Origin: Sebastes aleutianus
Lineage: Eukaryota; Chordata; Actinopteri; Perciformes; Sebastidae
Direction of reading: 5' to 3'
Assembly (NCBI GenBank): GCA_916700875.1
Contig: CAKAKS010000067.1
Coordinates: 22,825,591 to 22,889,590 of the forward strand
DNA: 64,000 nt
Both the position numbers and the translations under genes were made by a program. Each line of letters begins with the position of its first letter. The stretch's first letter is position 1. Shown here piece by piece: positions 1 to 12,500 of this stretch. A model generated the notes under the pieces. That model was given only the letters and a program-made list of their open reading frames with translations, was not told the origin of the DNA and did not search any database.

Positions 1-219
1 GTTCTCCGGCTTCCTCCCACAATCCAAAGACACGCAGGTTAGGTTAATTGTTGACTCTAAATTGCCCATAGGTGTGAATGCTTGTCTGTCTCTATGTGTC
101 AGCCCTGTGATAGTCTGGCGACCTGTCCAAGGTGTACCCCGCCTTCCCCCAATGTCAGCTGGGATCAGCTCCAGAACCCCCGCGACCCCGAATGGGATAA
201 GCGATTACAGATGATGGAT
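1..219 (+). repeat. Teleost interspersed repeat with GATGGATGG tail
   Basis: The sequence runs from the TTCCTCCCACAATCCAAAGA segment through AGTCTGGCGACCTGTCC to a GATGATGGATGGATC tail. It is a very common fish interspersed repeat. Other copies here are at 16357-16530, 34795-35050 and 38490-38750, with an inverted copy at 12527-12700. The window cuts its 5' end. Confidence 0.75.
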
Positions 220-1838
220 GGATCGATATCCTGACAGTAGTGCACGAGACAAGTAATCTCATAAAAATCATGTTCCTCTGTGTCCTCCGGTGCTCCTATC
301 TGCAAGATTTCACAGAACGGAGGAAAACAACCAATCAGAGCCGAGCTGGAGCCTTGCCGTCTCTGAGCAGCTGTCAATCACTTGTGAACTCCGATGAAAC
401 GGTCAAACTAGGCAGCGCTGATCAAATATGAATCAATATTCTGTTACTGTAATGACTATTTCTCGCCTCACATATTTTCAGAAACATCTTGTAGTGTACT
501 GTTTAGCTGTAAAATGAGAAAGTGTGTGAACACCGCCCACCAGCCGGAGCAAACTTTCTCATTTTACAGCTTTTACAGAGAAGTGTTTGACACTCAAAAC
601 TTTCTGGGGGAGAACCCCCAAACCTAATGTGTCTCCACCAATGTTGAAACGAAACCTACGCCCCTTGATTTCATCTCCACATGACATAACTTGAGATGAT
701 CTTCATGCACTTTCATTGAATAGTATCAAACTGTAGAAGGAAAAATCATTGGTCTGATCAATGTTTGGCTAGATCACAGTGGAAGCAAGTTTCAACACCA
801 CAACTAGCTGCTGGCGTAAAAACACCTTCAGGATAGACACTACCACACTGTTGCGGTGGCTTCATGCGGATGCTACAGATCTCTTCAAGGCCAAAACAAC
901 CACACAAAACACAGAAGGGAGTACTCCGGTCAGGGTCGGCGCCAGAGTGTTAAGGGTAGACGGGCAATCAGCTTTGACAGGGGGGGGGATTTTTTTTATT
1001 AAGTGTATATTTAACATTATCATGTTTACACACTGCAAATTTATGCGCACAGGCTCGCACGGACACATGCTGTTATGTCCACAAAAACAGGTTACAAAGT
1101 AACACCGTTTCCTAATTGGATGCTCTCTGTCAATACTATACTGTCGGTACTGTAGGCCACAGATAACTCCTCAGGCCCGCCCTGCGTCTTGCTGGTGCCA
1201 GGGTCAAAATGTGCACACACACAGGTGCCAAGATCCAGTAAACAGGGAGTTAAACAACACATTAATCTAACAGTCGGACTGATTTCTTCAAAACTACAAT
1301 TTAAGTTAATAAAGACTAAATGTGGACGTTTCACTCAGCAGTTGTTGTCCCTGCTCAGCCTGCTGTAGTGTAACATTAGTCCATTGTTTTATTCCACGAT
1401 ACTGAACAAAGTAATCCAAACAGGTAGAAGAAGTAAGATGTGAGAGGAGCAGGGTGCTTTTTACTCTCTTGGTCCTAATTGTGCTTTAATGCACCAGATT
1501 TGTAGGCCAACTTTCTCTCATTTATTTTCTATTGAGCTAGATTAAAAAAAAAAACACACACACACAAACGGAGCAGATCAAAACGCGGCTTCTTACTGAA
1601 ATATTGTAGTGACGGCTCATAGTATTTTCCATAGTTTCCATAGTTGTCTCTTTGCGCTGTGTGTCCGTGTTTTATTTGAACCATTAGTGAGGTGGCTGTT
1701 ATATTTTTTGATAGGTAGCTCGTAATAAAGTTTCACTAGTGAACGCTACACATATACAGTAACTGCGAGCGTCAATGTTTGTGCTAAAAGTGTCAGTAAT
1801 AAAGTTAATATTTTCATTTACATCCAGGACAACTGACC

Positions 1839-2650
1839 TGGGGCCTGTTTCACAAAAGCAGAATAAAGATATCCAGGATAAGAGAGAAAGCGAGGCTTGA
1901 CATAGTCTAGTCAGTTCATCCTGGCTCAATTGGTTTCACGAAGGCCAAGCCAGGCTGAGGAGGAGCGACTAGGTTGAGCCAGGTGTAAGTAATTCAGATA
2001 GATGCGCGTTCACTGCTTTCCTCAATAGACCACGAGGTCGATCACAGATCTACTGATGCTGAAATGGAGGTAACGCCAGTGATCCAAGAAAAATAAAAGG
2101 TCAAAGCATTGTGGTGTCCTCTCCCTGTTGTTTCACGAATATACAGTGCACTATATAGTTACTGGTCCAATGAACTTTATCAGCCATTTCTAATCAATAA
2201 TATATTCATCAAACCTCTAACAACAATATGAACAGCAGTCTTCATAAACACAATATAACCGTAATAATGTTTATCACATGAATGATTATAAAAATAAAAA
2301 TGAATGATGATCACAATGTTAAAATAACATGTATTCAGTTAGTACTTATTTTTATTAGCCTGCATTAAAATATGGTATTTTAATGCAGGCTAATAAAAAT
2401 AAGGCAAAATACATGCATAAGGTCATGGACTAACTGTAAAAAACACACTGGTTTCTGATCGGAATGACTGCTGACTGAACAGATAAGACACCAGGATAAA
2501 TTATGCCTGGCTTTTAGCCTGGTCTGGAGCAGGCTAGCTGCAAAGAATAAATGTCCATGGTATCTTATGTGCAACTGCGTTTGTGAAACCGAGTCAAGGC
2601 TAAACTGAGCCAGGATAACTGGAAAACCCCGGCATAAGGGGGTAAGGAGA
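1839..2650. mobile_element. Candidate nonautonomous DNA transposon (MITE-like)
   Basis: The block begins near GGGCCTGTTTCACAAAAGCAG and ends near a GTTTGTGAAACCGAGTC segment, so the ends contain inverted TTTCAC/GTGAAA motifs. The interior has repeated AGCCAGG motifs in both orientations and a long perfect hairpin. A duplicate at about 18029-18840 moved with the whole intergenic block. No transposase is present; class is uncertain. Confidence 0.4.
2346..2402. repeat. Perfect 27-bp inverted repeat with 3-bp loop
   Basis: Arms 2346-2372 and 2376-2402 are exact reverse complements around a TGG loop. The copy at about 18534-18590 has the same structure with one mismatch. It would form a cruciform in DNA or a hairpin in RNA. 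Confidence 0.85.
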
Positions 2651-3491
2651 GCGTGATTTACATATAATCTGCATATACTAAGGAGAGAACGTCACAGCAA
2701 GTATGTTAAGTCTGTTTCTCTCTGTGGTCATTTTTTCACATAAAACTGGGCTGGTTAAAGTTAACTTTTAACTGACATTATGCCTGGCAGAGGTCTGCTG
2801 GAACAAGTACTGACGTTAGCTAATATGCAAAGCTAATTTTATTATGTGAAAACAACCGAGAGCGGAACCAAACTCAACATACTAGTGGTTTGGATATTTG
2901 CATATTCCAGGTAGGCTCCATACTTGAAAAGACCTGAAGGAAAGTCATGTGAGGACACACAGTTTCACACCTGTAGCCAGATATGACTTAAGATTTATTG
3001 CCCCCCATGGGGAAATTAATTTTCACAGCAATTAACACTCCAGACAATAATAGCATAACAGTAATAACATGACAAACAACAGTACACACTCAGGCCTATT
3101 CATCGAGGCCTGTTGTTGTCTGCATGAATCAGGCTTTTCCCAAAGCGAGCCCTTCTGCACCTCAGTGCTCTGTACCTGTGACTATAGGGCAGTATGGGTT
3201 GCAATGTGTGCAATGACCATGCACGATCAGATATGTTTGTGCTTGCGGGTTATATCCACATGTGATCATATATTTTGACAAGCAACACAATGCTCATTGT
3301 ATTCGAAATTTTATTTTTCCTCTGGGCTCGACCCTGTGCTGCACCCAGAATTATATTTGGCATTTTTTGCTTTCTCAACAGTGTCTTAACTGTTTCAACT
3401 ATGATGCCTCGGCTTTAAAGTCTTTGATTGTTTACTGTTTTAAAAGGCTTTTTTCACATTTAAAACAGCTAGGTGTCACAGTCACTGACCT

Positions 3492-3496
<5 letters not shown>

Positions 3497-3525
<29 letters not shown>
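3497..3525. repeat. AG dinucleotide microsatellite
   Basis: An uninterrupted run of about 14 AG units. It marks the truncated end of the LTR-like copy to its right. Confidence 0.9.
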
Positions 3526-3529
<4 letters not shown>

Positions 3530-4504
3530 GGGAGAGACAAGATGGCTTCTTGTCTCAAGATGTCTGCCTACAGACAAACGGGGCGAGCACTGTAAAACTA
3601 CAAAGATGGCGGAATCAAAGATGGCCACCAACATGTCACCACATGCCTCTTTGTTCTTCGGAACACATGTGCTCAGGAAGGACAGAGGGGGGGGTGATGT
3701 GGGGGTTAAGATTATCTGAAGCTGTATGTTTTTGTTTAACTAATTCACAGTTTATGTATTTGATCTTAATGTGTGTGAGATATGCAGTGGGTTAGAAAAG
3801 ATGGTTAGTTTGCATGCAAGACCTTGTCTATGTGAAGCATAAACTAAACACATCAGATGTGGCGAAGCCACCTACCCAAATATCAAATACAAATAAATCA
3901 CCACAGTCAAACTCAATGAATAACATTAAACCAAATCAATACAAGTACATTCTAGAAATCAAAGTTGAACAGTCTTGCTCAGCCATGTGCGATTGCTAAT
4001 GCTAAAGTAAGCCCAGTACGTTACCGATCCATGGAAGAAAAGGGTTTGTAATTCCATGTGTTGAAGTTGTGGTTCCAAGTCAAAGATGTCGTCTTTGCTG
4101 TGCTCCAATCAAGTTGTGCAGATTGGTTAGCTTGGTGCTAACTTCCTTGCGGTTGTTGCTTGAAGTTAGTAGGTAAGAAGGCAGGCTCTCGCGTCTTCTG
4201 CCTGAGAAGATCCTTGTGTTCCAATGGCTGTTTCCTAACAGGCCATTGATCAGAGCAGAGCTGCTTTGCAGCTGGAGAGCAGCAGCTCAACTCAAGCAGG
4301 TCAGGAGGTGAGGAGGTGAAGAGCAGAAAGAGGAGGAACAAAGAGATTCCTATGGATTTGTCCTGGGTGAATTTCCCACCTATGTGTGAAATGCTACAGT
4401 AGCCAATGGCGACTGAGCTTGGTCCACAGCCAATGGCTGCATGATTTAAGGATCCTGAGAAGCATAGTTCATTGTCTTTCCACCAGAAATGGCAGGTGCC
4501 TACA
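3497..4504 (-). mobile_element. Truncated copy of the LTR-like element, inverted relative to 7400-8896
   Basis: Minus-strand sequence starting TGTAGGCACC at 4504 matches the first two thirds of the plus-strand element at 7400-8896, ending in an AG-dinucleotide tract at 3497-3525. Both contain an identical short open frame at corresponding places, which reflects repeat identity rather than a gene. A still shorter piece of the same terminus is at 40086-40184, with the same right flank. Confidence 0.65.
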
Positions 4505-5340
4505 TTTATATAAGAGCAACTGTAACACCACAATTTCCCCCCGGGAATCAATAATGTATTACTGATTCTGATTCTGATTCTAAACCCTCAAGAGCCTATA
4601 GGAGTAGAAACAATCATCCCAGCTTAAAGTGGCAGTAGGCAGAATATTTTTGGCATCGTTGGGCAACAATTCCATAACAACCTTTCAGCATATTGTAATT
4701 CAAGTGTTCTGAGAGATAACTAGACTTCTGCACCTCCTCGTGGCTCTGTTTTCAGGTTTTAAGAAAAATTAGCCTGTGACGGGAGACTTTGACCAATCAC
4801 AGGCCATTTCATTGAGAGAGCGTTCCTATTGGCTGTTCTCTGGTCATGTGACCAGAACTTGGCGTTCCTTCACCAGATTTCACAATGACGTTGGCGTCAC
4901 AAACTTTCTTATTTTACAGCTAAACCGTGCACTACAAGATGATTCTGAAAACATTTGAGGCGAGAAATAGGCATTAACATAATAGAATATTGATTCATAT
5001 TCGATCACCTCTGCCTAGTTTGACCGTTTGATCGGAGTTTGCGAGTGATTGACAGCCAGCTCTCATAGATGGCAGATGGACAACAGACCTCAGATCAGCT
5101 CTTACTGCTTGTTTTCATCCGGTCTGTGAAATCTTGTAGATGCCGTTAGGAGCACCGGAGGACACAGAGGCACATGATTTTTTTCATGTTACCTGTTTCA
5201 TGTACTACTGTCAGGATATAGCGACCGTTTTATAAAAATAACTTTTTTTAATCATATTTGCTCCAATCTCGCCTACTACAGCTTTAATGTCTCCATTGGG
5301 TCGGTCATATTTTTTTCCATTACTAAGGTGGAGGGGAAAA
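4505..5340. other. Intergenic, no gene seen
   Basis: The segment begins with a tail of TGATTC repeats (4560-4583), typical of LINE 3' ends. It is followed by sequence duplicated at 40185-40650. No coding capacity was recognised. Confidence 0.5.
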
Positions 5341-5357
5341 AGAGAACTGACCTTTTT

Positions 5358-5500
5358 AAAGTAAGGCAAGGCAGTTTTATTTGTATAGCACATTTCAGCA
5401 ACAGAGCAATTCAAAGTGCTTTACATAAACATTCAAGAACATTGCGACAAAGTGCAAAAGAATATAATTAAAACAGTCATAAAAACATAAAAACGTTACA
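5358..5500 (+). repeat. Common teleost repeat (GCAGTTTTATTTGTATAGCA type)
   Basis: The stretch with TTTATTTGTATAGCACATTT and CAATTCAAAGTGCTTTACAT is one of the commonest fish repeats, often found at LINE or SINE tails. It is absent from the equivalent region near 40.66 kb, so it inserted after duplication or was lost there. Confidence 0.65.
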
Positions 5501-5799
5501 GATTAGAAAATAAAAAACAAGCTAAAAATAAAAGCTAGGATAGAAGTTAAAATAGAGTAAAACACACAAGAGTAAAAGTTATAGTGCAGTATAATATAAA
5601 TATTTGGTTTAATAAAAGGCAGCAGCAAACAAGAACGTTTTAAACAACTCATACCAGAGTACATTGATGTCAGAATATATGCCTGCTACGCTAAATGTGT
5701 ACAGGTTGGCAGGTCTGCCAAGTGTCTGTTACTCCAAACTCAAAGTACTTTTAATTAAGCCTTAGCCTAAAATATCCATAGCAAGTAAACCTATCTATT

Positions 5800-6530
5800 T
5801 CTATTACCATTCCAGAATAAATGGAGATGCAAAAAAGGAAAAAAATAAGACTTTTATCCTCGTCTAGTATATAATCGAAATTTCAAAGGCAATTTTACCA
5901 TACCCACCATACCCAGATCCCAAAGACAATGATGCAACTGAATGTATTCTACTACTCTTTACAACAACTGTGACTGTAAATTTGATGAAAATACACTAAA
6001 ATACACCATTTATGATACAATTTATAAAGATATACTCAAGCTGTATATGTTTTGGCAATGTTTACATGTTGACTCAAAGTTTTAGTTCAAATCCATATAA
6101 CCATGTTACAAATGACATTAATCTCCCAAAAACATTGAAATAGTAATAAACACAATGAATGTTGATCAATATCCATATATGACTGAAGAGCTCATAAGAA
6201 CTGCATATACAGTAAACTAAAGGAGTCTTGATTATATAATTGCATAAATGTTGTTGAAAGAAGCTGTATGGTGTGTGTATGTATATATATATATATATAC
6301 TGTATATCAAGACTCCTTTGTTATAACACCCACCACCACAAAATCTAAAACAAATAGTTTAACTTCTACCACTCAACTAAATCTAAGTTATTGTTGTTCT
6401 TTCATGCTGCTAAAGATCTGTTTACATCTGCAATGGAGCCTATATTTTCATTTAAAGCCAGTCTGTACTTATAGGCTACACAATAAATGCAGAAACAAAA
6501 GGAGCTAAAGAGGTTGAGTTTGGTTCTGTA
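5800..6530. other. 3' flank of copy A, no gene seen
   Basis: This flank is shared with the 3' flank of copy C (40975-41700) and, in part, with 19263-19608. It contains an AT microsatellite at 6281-6299. The ancestral exon 15 stop position (6533-6535) is preserved beyond the premature TGA. Confidence 0.55.
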
Positions 6531-6574
6531 GTTCAGGCCGTAGACTCTTCTTTGATGATGCACTCATCAGGTCT

Positions 6575-9500
6575 TCAGGGATGCAAAACACAATCAGTTT
6601 CTGTGAGGATGGATAGAAACAACAATTAATACTACTATAATACTAGACTAATCATTTACAGTTTCTGTGTAAAAAAAAAAAATCTGAAATCATCAGCTGA
6701 AGGGGACTGAGACAACAGAGTTCTGCTCTGATGCAGCATATAGAGACAGAAAAGGTCAGGTGAATCTTAGATATGTTGTCTAACTAGAGTCTAAACATGA
6801 ATTATTTTGACTTTTTGACATTTTAAAATGTCTAGGTATTATTATTATTATTTTTTCATAATAAATTATAAATATTATATTTATAAATAAGGCATAAATT
6901 ATGGCTTCAAGCTCCGTAAACCACTCATTACCAACCAGAACGCTGATATTGTTTTCACCTTGTGAGTCTGTGTGTGTGTCATCATGTCAAACTGTGGTCC
7001 TGGAGACACCTACTGTAGCGGGAACTACCACAGAAGCGGTTTTGACAGATTTTGTTGTCGCGATAGCGTCACAACCATTCAAGATGCAGTCACAAAACTT
7101 TATAGGTGTGTAGTTGAGCTCAAAATGTAGCTTTTGTGGGCCACAGAGCTCTATTATTAAAAACCTTCAACTTTTATAAAATGCTGCTGCCAGAGTAAGA
7201 ACAACAAATTGTCACATTGAACACATTCTGGCCTCTCTTCACTAGTTCCCTCCTTAAGTGTCAGTGAGTATATAGTGTAAGACATTACATGGGCATGCAT
7301 GATATGAAATTTGATCATCCTGTATGGATCACCTCAGATTGCAGGATGCTCGTTATGTTACTGTCACAGTGTTCAAATTGTCTTTATGAACATTATCAGT
7401 GTAGGGACCCAGCAAATGGCTGGTGGCCAGTGACCTCATGAACTCAGTAACATGTTCCTTGACCACTGGACTCAGCTCAGCTGCCATTGGCTACTGCAGC
7501 ATTTCACACAGAGGTGTGAAAATCACCCAGAACAAAACCAGAGGAATCTGTTTGTTCCTCCTCTTTCTGCTCTTCATCTCCTCACCTCCTGACCTGCTTG
7601 AGGTGAGCTGCCGCTCTCCAGAAGCTGCAAAGCAGTTCTGCTTCTGATATATGGCCCGTTAGGAAACAGCCATAGCAACACAAGGAACCAAAAAGGCAGA
7701 CGACGCGAGAGTCTGCCTTTTGACCACCTAACTTCAAGCAACAACCGCAAGGAAGTTAGCACCAAGCTATCAAGCTGCTGGGAAGAAGTGTCGATCAGCT
7801 TCCTCTAATCTGCACAGCAAAGACGACATCTTTGACTTGGAACTACAACTTCAACCCATGGAATTACAAACCCTTTTCTTCCATGGATCGGTAACGTACT
7901 GGGCTTACTTTAGCATTAGCAACCGCACATGGCTGAGCAAGACTGTTCAACTTTGATTTCTAGAATGTACTTGTATTGATTTGGTTTAATGTTATTCATT
8001 GAGTTTGACTGTGGTGATTTATTTGTATTTGATATTTGGGTAGGTGGCTTCGCCACATCTGATGTGTTTAGTTTATGCTTCACATAGACAAGGTCTTGCA
8101 TGCAAACTAACCATCTTTTCTAACCCACTGCATTATCTGACACACATTAAGATCAAATACATAAACTGTGAATTAGTTAAACATAAACATACAGCTTCAG
8201 ATAATCTTAACCCCCACATCCCCCCCCCCCCCCCCTCTGTCCTTCCTGAGCACATGTGTTCACAAGAACAAAGAGGTCATGTGGTGACATGTTGGCAGCC
8301 ATCTTTGATCTCGCCATCTTTGTAGTTTTACAGTGCTCGCCCCTGTTGTCTGTAGGCAGACATCTTGAGACAAGAAGCCATCTTGTCTATCTCCCCCTCT
8401 CTCTCTCACTCTCACACACACACACACAGACACACACATGCTTACACACTTTGTTTGGTTTGTTTAGTTTAGTTATTTAGTTAGATTAATATTGTGTTTT
8501 ACACCTTTATTATCTTGTAAATAAATGTTTTTGGAATATACCTGCTGGTCTCTTTAATGTTGTACAAGAGTGAATAATGCCAACCTCTGCTATGTCAAGA
8601 ACTCCGATATCCTTCAACCTTTACTATCTATTTTGGTTATAGTTATTAATTTAAGTATTAATCAACGTTCCAAATTATATTATTATATAATTATATAATT
8701 ATATAATATTATATTATATATATATTATTATATAATGAGACTATATTAACGTTTTGGTTATTGGTCCCTGATTCCAGGGTGGTGCCAATGTTTATTATTA
8801 ATGTTTATTGATAATCTTTATTAATATTAATAATTCTATTATTATTTATTAATTAATTTGCTAATAACCAAAACCTGTTACAGCCAAATCCCTACATCAG
8901 CACAGAACTTTTGAGTGTACTGAAAAGACCATGAAAGTCCTGAAACAGAATGTACCAATCACCACATCAATATGGACCATTAAACTTAGAGCATTGACTG
9001 ATGTCTCTGATTACAGGTGACTCACCTTCAGAACGGCCATCTTTTGGTTTTTCAGTTAAAGCACGAAGCTCTGTATCAGAACGAGGTGTTTCCAGGTAAA
9101 GAGTCTTCTTTGGTGAAGCGTTACGCAGGTCAGCCGCTGGAGTGCATAATGTTTTCAGTCTCTGTGAAAAGATCAAAATTTGCCACTGGATTCAACTTCA
9201 GATCACTTGCACTGTAACAGACCTTTGATGTTGCTCAACGAGTGAATTGTTACATTGATTTAACTGAAATAACACAATGTTTTATTAACTTTTTCTTTGG
9301 CAGTAAATCTTTGTGACGACCAGAGAACACTGTGCTGTCAGTAGAGACACTTACCTGTCTCACTGTTCCCGGGGTTACTGCCATACTATAGAGAATCCAC
9401 AGAGGAGTCAGGAGAACTGAAGAGAGAACAAAAAATATCCCAATGGCGTAACCCCACCAGGGGTACTGGTAGGTGTTGTTGTATTTCAGCGGGGTGAACT

Positions 9501-12500
9501 TGACCAGAGAGAACAGCAATATTCCCTATTAAAAAAGAAAAGACATGCAGAGAACATCAAATGAACAGCATGCATTTAGAGTAATATATGTTTTTCTTTT
9601 CCTATTTTTCAGCTGAATGTCAGTTTTGACTTTTTCTCCTGAGTTTTACGTCTCACAGACACAACAATACACCATAAATCTACTTACAATACAGACGGAT
9701 GGTGTGACGAACTTCCAACAATATTTCATATACGACGAGGGGTAGTAGCCGATCATTCCCTTTATTTTGTCGTAATAACGATCAGCACCTTGTAGACAGA
9801 CAGACATTTTAGCTTTATCAACATTTAAAGATCAAGCACTGGGCATTCATCTACATAAAATTTGATAATATTAGTGCAGTACAGATGAGAAACATTTGCA
9901 AAGTGAGTCACATGAGCAAATATCAATTCAATGTCTTGTTCACATAAATTGTAATATTTTTAGAAAACAACACTGACTAGTACAACTCTATCAGCAAGTC
10001 TGATCAAAGTCTAAATTGCCAAAAAGTGGCACTGTTATTACTGCTACTTTGGGGGTATATATACAGTGCTACTGGTGGCTTATTTAATATACTATACTTT
10101 TAAATCCACATTATTGAAAGCATATGTGTCGATTGTCCTTGACTAAAATGATTTTTATTACTCACCAAATATCCATCCCACACAGATGGACTCCAAAATG
10201 GCAAAGAACATCATTGGTATTCCACTGCAAGCATAGTAGTCAAACAGCAGAAATACATAAAGTCCTCCCTACAGCACATAAGAAAGAGAAGAAAGAAAAA
10301 AGAGATTTTGTTCAAAGTCAAAACATATTAGACACAGAGAAATAAAAGAATAAAAAAACACACTTTTTAAGGATTAGGCAACAAAACCACTTAGTTAGGT
10401 TAGGTTTTTACAGTGGAAATGTGACTTGACGTTATGAACACGGGACACAAATGATCAGCAGATTGCAAAGTGAAAATGAAAGTGGGACACAAACAGTGGT
10501 CTCCTGGACGATAGCTCTGTGTTGTTGGACCCATTGCTCTTTAAACTACGTCACCCAAGCCCTTTCCCTGTGCGTTTACTGTTGCCACGAACGCCGACAG
10601 CCGTGACAGAGCGTCGGTATTTCTTAACAGGTTTGATTTCAAAGGTTAAACAAGCTCTTACCTCGGTCACCATGAACAGGCCAATAACAAAGGATACACC
10701 ACCGATGACCAGCAGAAGTAGTTTACGTCGATGACCAGTGAAAAAGAAGGACGGATACATGTCTGATATAGATGTCACCAAGCCTTCCAGATACACAAAC
10801 TGTGGGTTAAAGATTATAGTTACATTTACATTTTCTACAGTGGTACTTACATTTAAGTCAGTGAGCCACTACAAGGCCTTTAAATCAAATCAAATCAAAT
10901 CAACTTTCATTGTCACACAGCACAGAGTGAAATTTAGTCTCTGCATTTTACTCATCGGAGCAGTGGGAAGCTACTACAACACCCAGGGAGCACTTTGAGG
11001 CCTTGCCCCAGGGCACCTTGGCAGTGCCCAGGAGGCAAACTAGCAGCTCTCCAGCTACCAGTCCTAACTCTGTACTTGGTCCATGCAGGGACTTGAACCG
11101 GCAACCCTCCGATTTCCAAGCCAAGTCTGCACGGACCCGTCTGACAGTGGGTTGGATGAATGTTTTTAGCTTTTTGTTAAATTGAGCGAACAAGGCAGCG
11201 TTCATTCTGTCTACTTACTGCAATGTAAACTGATTAACTATATTTGGCTTTTTTATCGTTGTTTATGCAATGGTAGATCACTAAATGGAACTGACAAATC
11301 AGAAGCATTGACAATATGTTATAGGTCATTTACAAGTGTTTTGTAGCAGTAAAATCATTAAAAGTGAAAGGAAGTTGAGAAATAGATTGAAGTTGTCGTT
11401 TCATGTGGGCATTTGGTGATAATTAAGAGCACAAAAACAGAGATGCTTATGATCGAATGTTACAAAAGTCTGATGTATACAGTACTTTAGATACAACTGA
11501 ATGGTAACACTTTACCTCACTGTCCAGTCCAAGGAAGATTATCATGATGAAGAAGAGGGCAGCCCATAGTTGTGGTAAAGGCATCATGGTTACTGCCCGA
11601 GGGTAAGCAATGAATGCCAGGCCAGGACCTGCAAGTGGTCCACAGTACATGGCAAAATAGGTTTATTTTGATGTAAGCATTAGACCAAAACCTGCTTTAG
11701 AGGAGGGTGCTGCCACAAGACTTTACAAGGAAGTGAATGCACTTAACTTCTTTTATTTTCTTAATATGTACAAACAAAAACATGTTGGTAGATACTTATT
11801 ATTTACTGTTTTTCATAGGAGCACACAAATATACAACACAGTGTTTGCCTACAAACCATCCCATACCTGATTCAGCTACCGTTGAGATGTCAACCCCCAA
11901 CTCATACGACATGAAGCCGAGGACAGAGAAGACGGCAAAGCCAGCAACAAAGCTGGTTAAACTGTTTAGTGTGCACAAGGCAAAGGCGTCTCTGAAAATT
12001 AAAAAAAGATGATTAGGTATTGTATCCTACATCACATAAACAGTTAAAGACATAAAAATTATAGAATAATATTTATTTTCCTTACTTGTAGCAGTTGTTG
12101 TTGTATTTGTTGTAGCTTCCCAAAGATTGTAAACAGCCTGTGCAGACAGCATAGGAGAATAATATCTGGCTCCCAGCATCCATCCACACCTTAAAACAGT
12201 TAAATGAGCTTGTTATACCCTTAGATATTTATTCATTTGATGCTTATACTGTCACATTTCTGCCTCACTGTACCCCCCTTCAGCCACATTGCCGCTTCCC
12301 CAGGCCACCAAGTAGATTGTCTACTTACTTTTACTGTCCTTTAAGATAGTTTGCACAAACGACACCACACTGGTCACTAACCTTATAGCTGTCGCTTGTA
12401 TAGTACCCTATATTTATATTTATAGACCGTCTTTTAATGCATCGGCTATGTGATGGGGAGTTGCAAACTAAATTTGTTTGTACCTGTACAATGACAATAA

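Larger units (their letters stand above)
220..3100. repeat. Intergenic duplicated block 1
   Basis: This block recurs at 16530-19260 and, in part, at 38750-40080. It contains a short inverted pair (AACTTTCTCATTTTACAGC and its partner, about 500-570), a G-run near 980, a CA tract near 1553, a candidate MITE at 1839-2650 and a perfect hairpin at 2346-2402. No gene was found; short open frames are not conserved as proteins. Confidence 0.7.

Noticed and set aside
779..1102. Open frames repeated at 779-1102, 17068-17409 and 39293-39634
   Set aside because: They come from duplicated intergenic DNA, shift frame around the G-run between copies and show no protein-like conservation.
3262..3795. A 177-residue open frame ending in Arg-Glu repeats
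   Set aside because: The Arg-Glu run is the AG microsatellite; the rest is intergenic and truncated repeat sequence.
3814..8101. Identical short peptides encoded at 3814-3999 (+) and 7916-8101 (-)
   Set aside because: They lie in the two copies of the LTR-like element; identity reflects repeat sequence, and there is no family match or start context.
8640..8740. AT-rich inverted repeats as a structured RNA
   Set aside because: Low-complexity ATTATATAA sequence within the LTR-like element folds trivially and has no second conserved copy.
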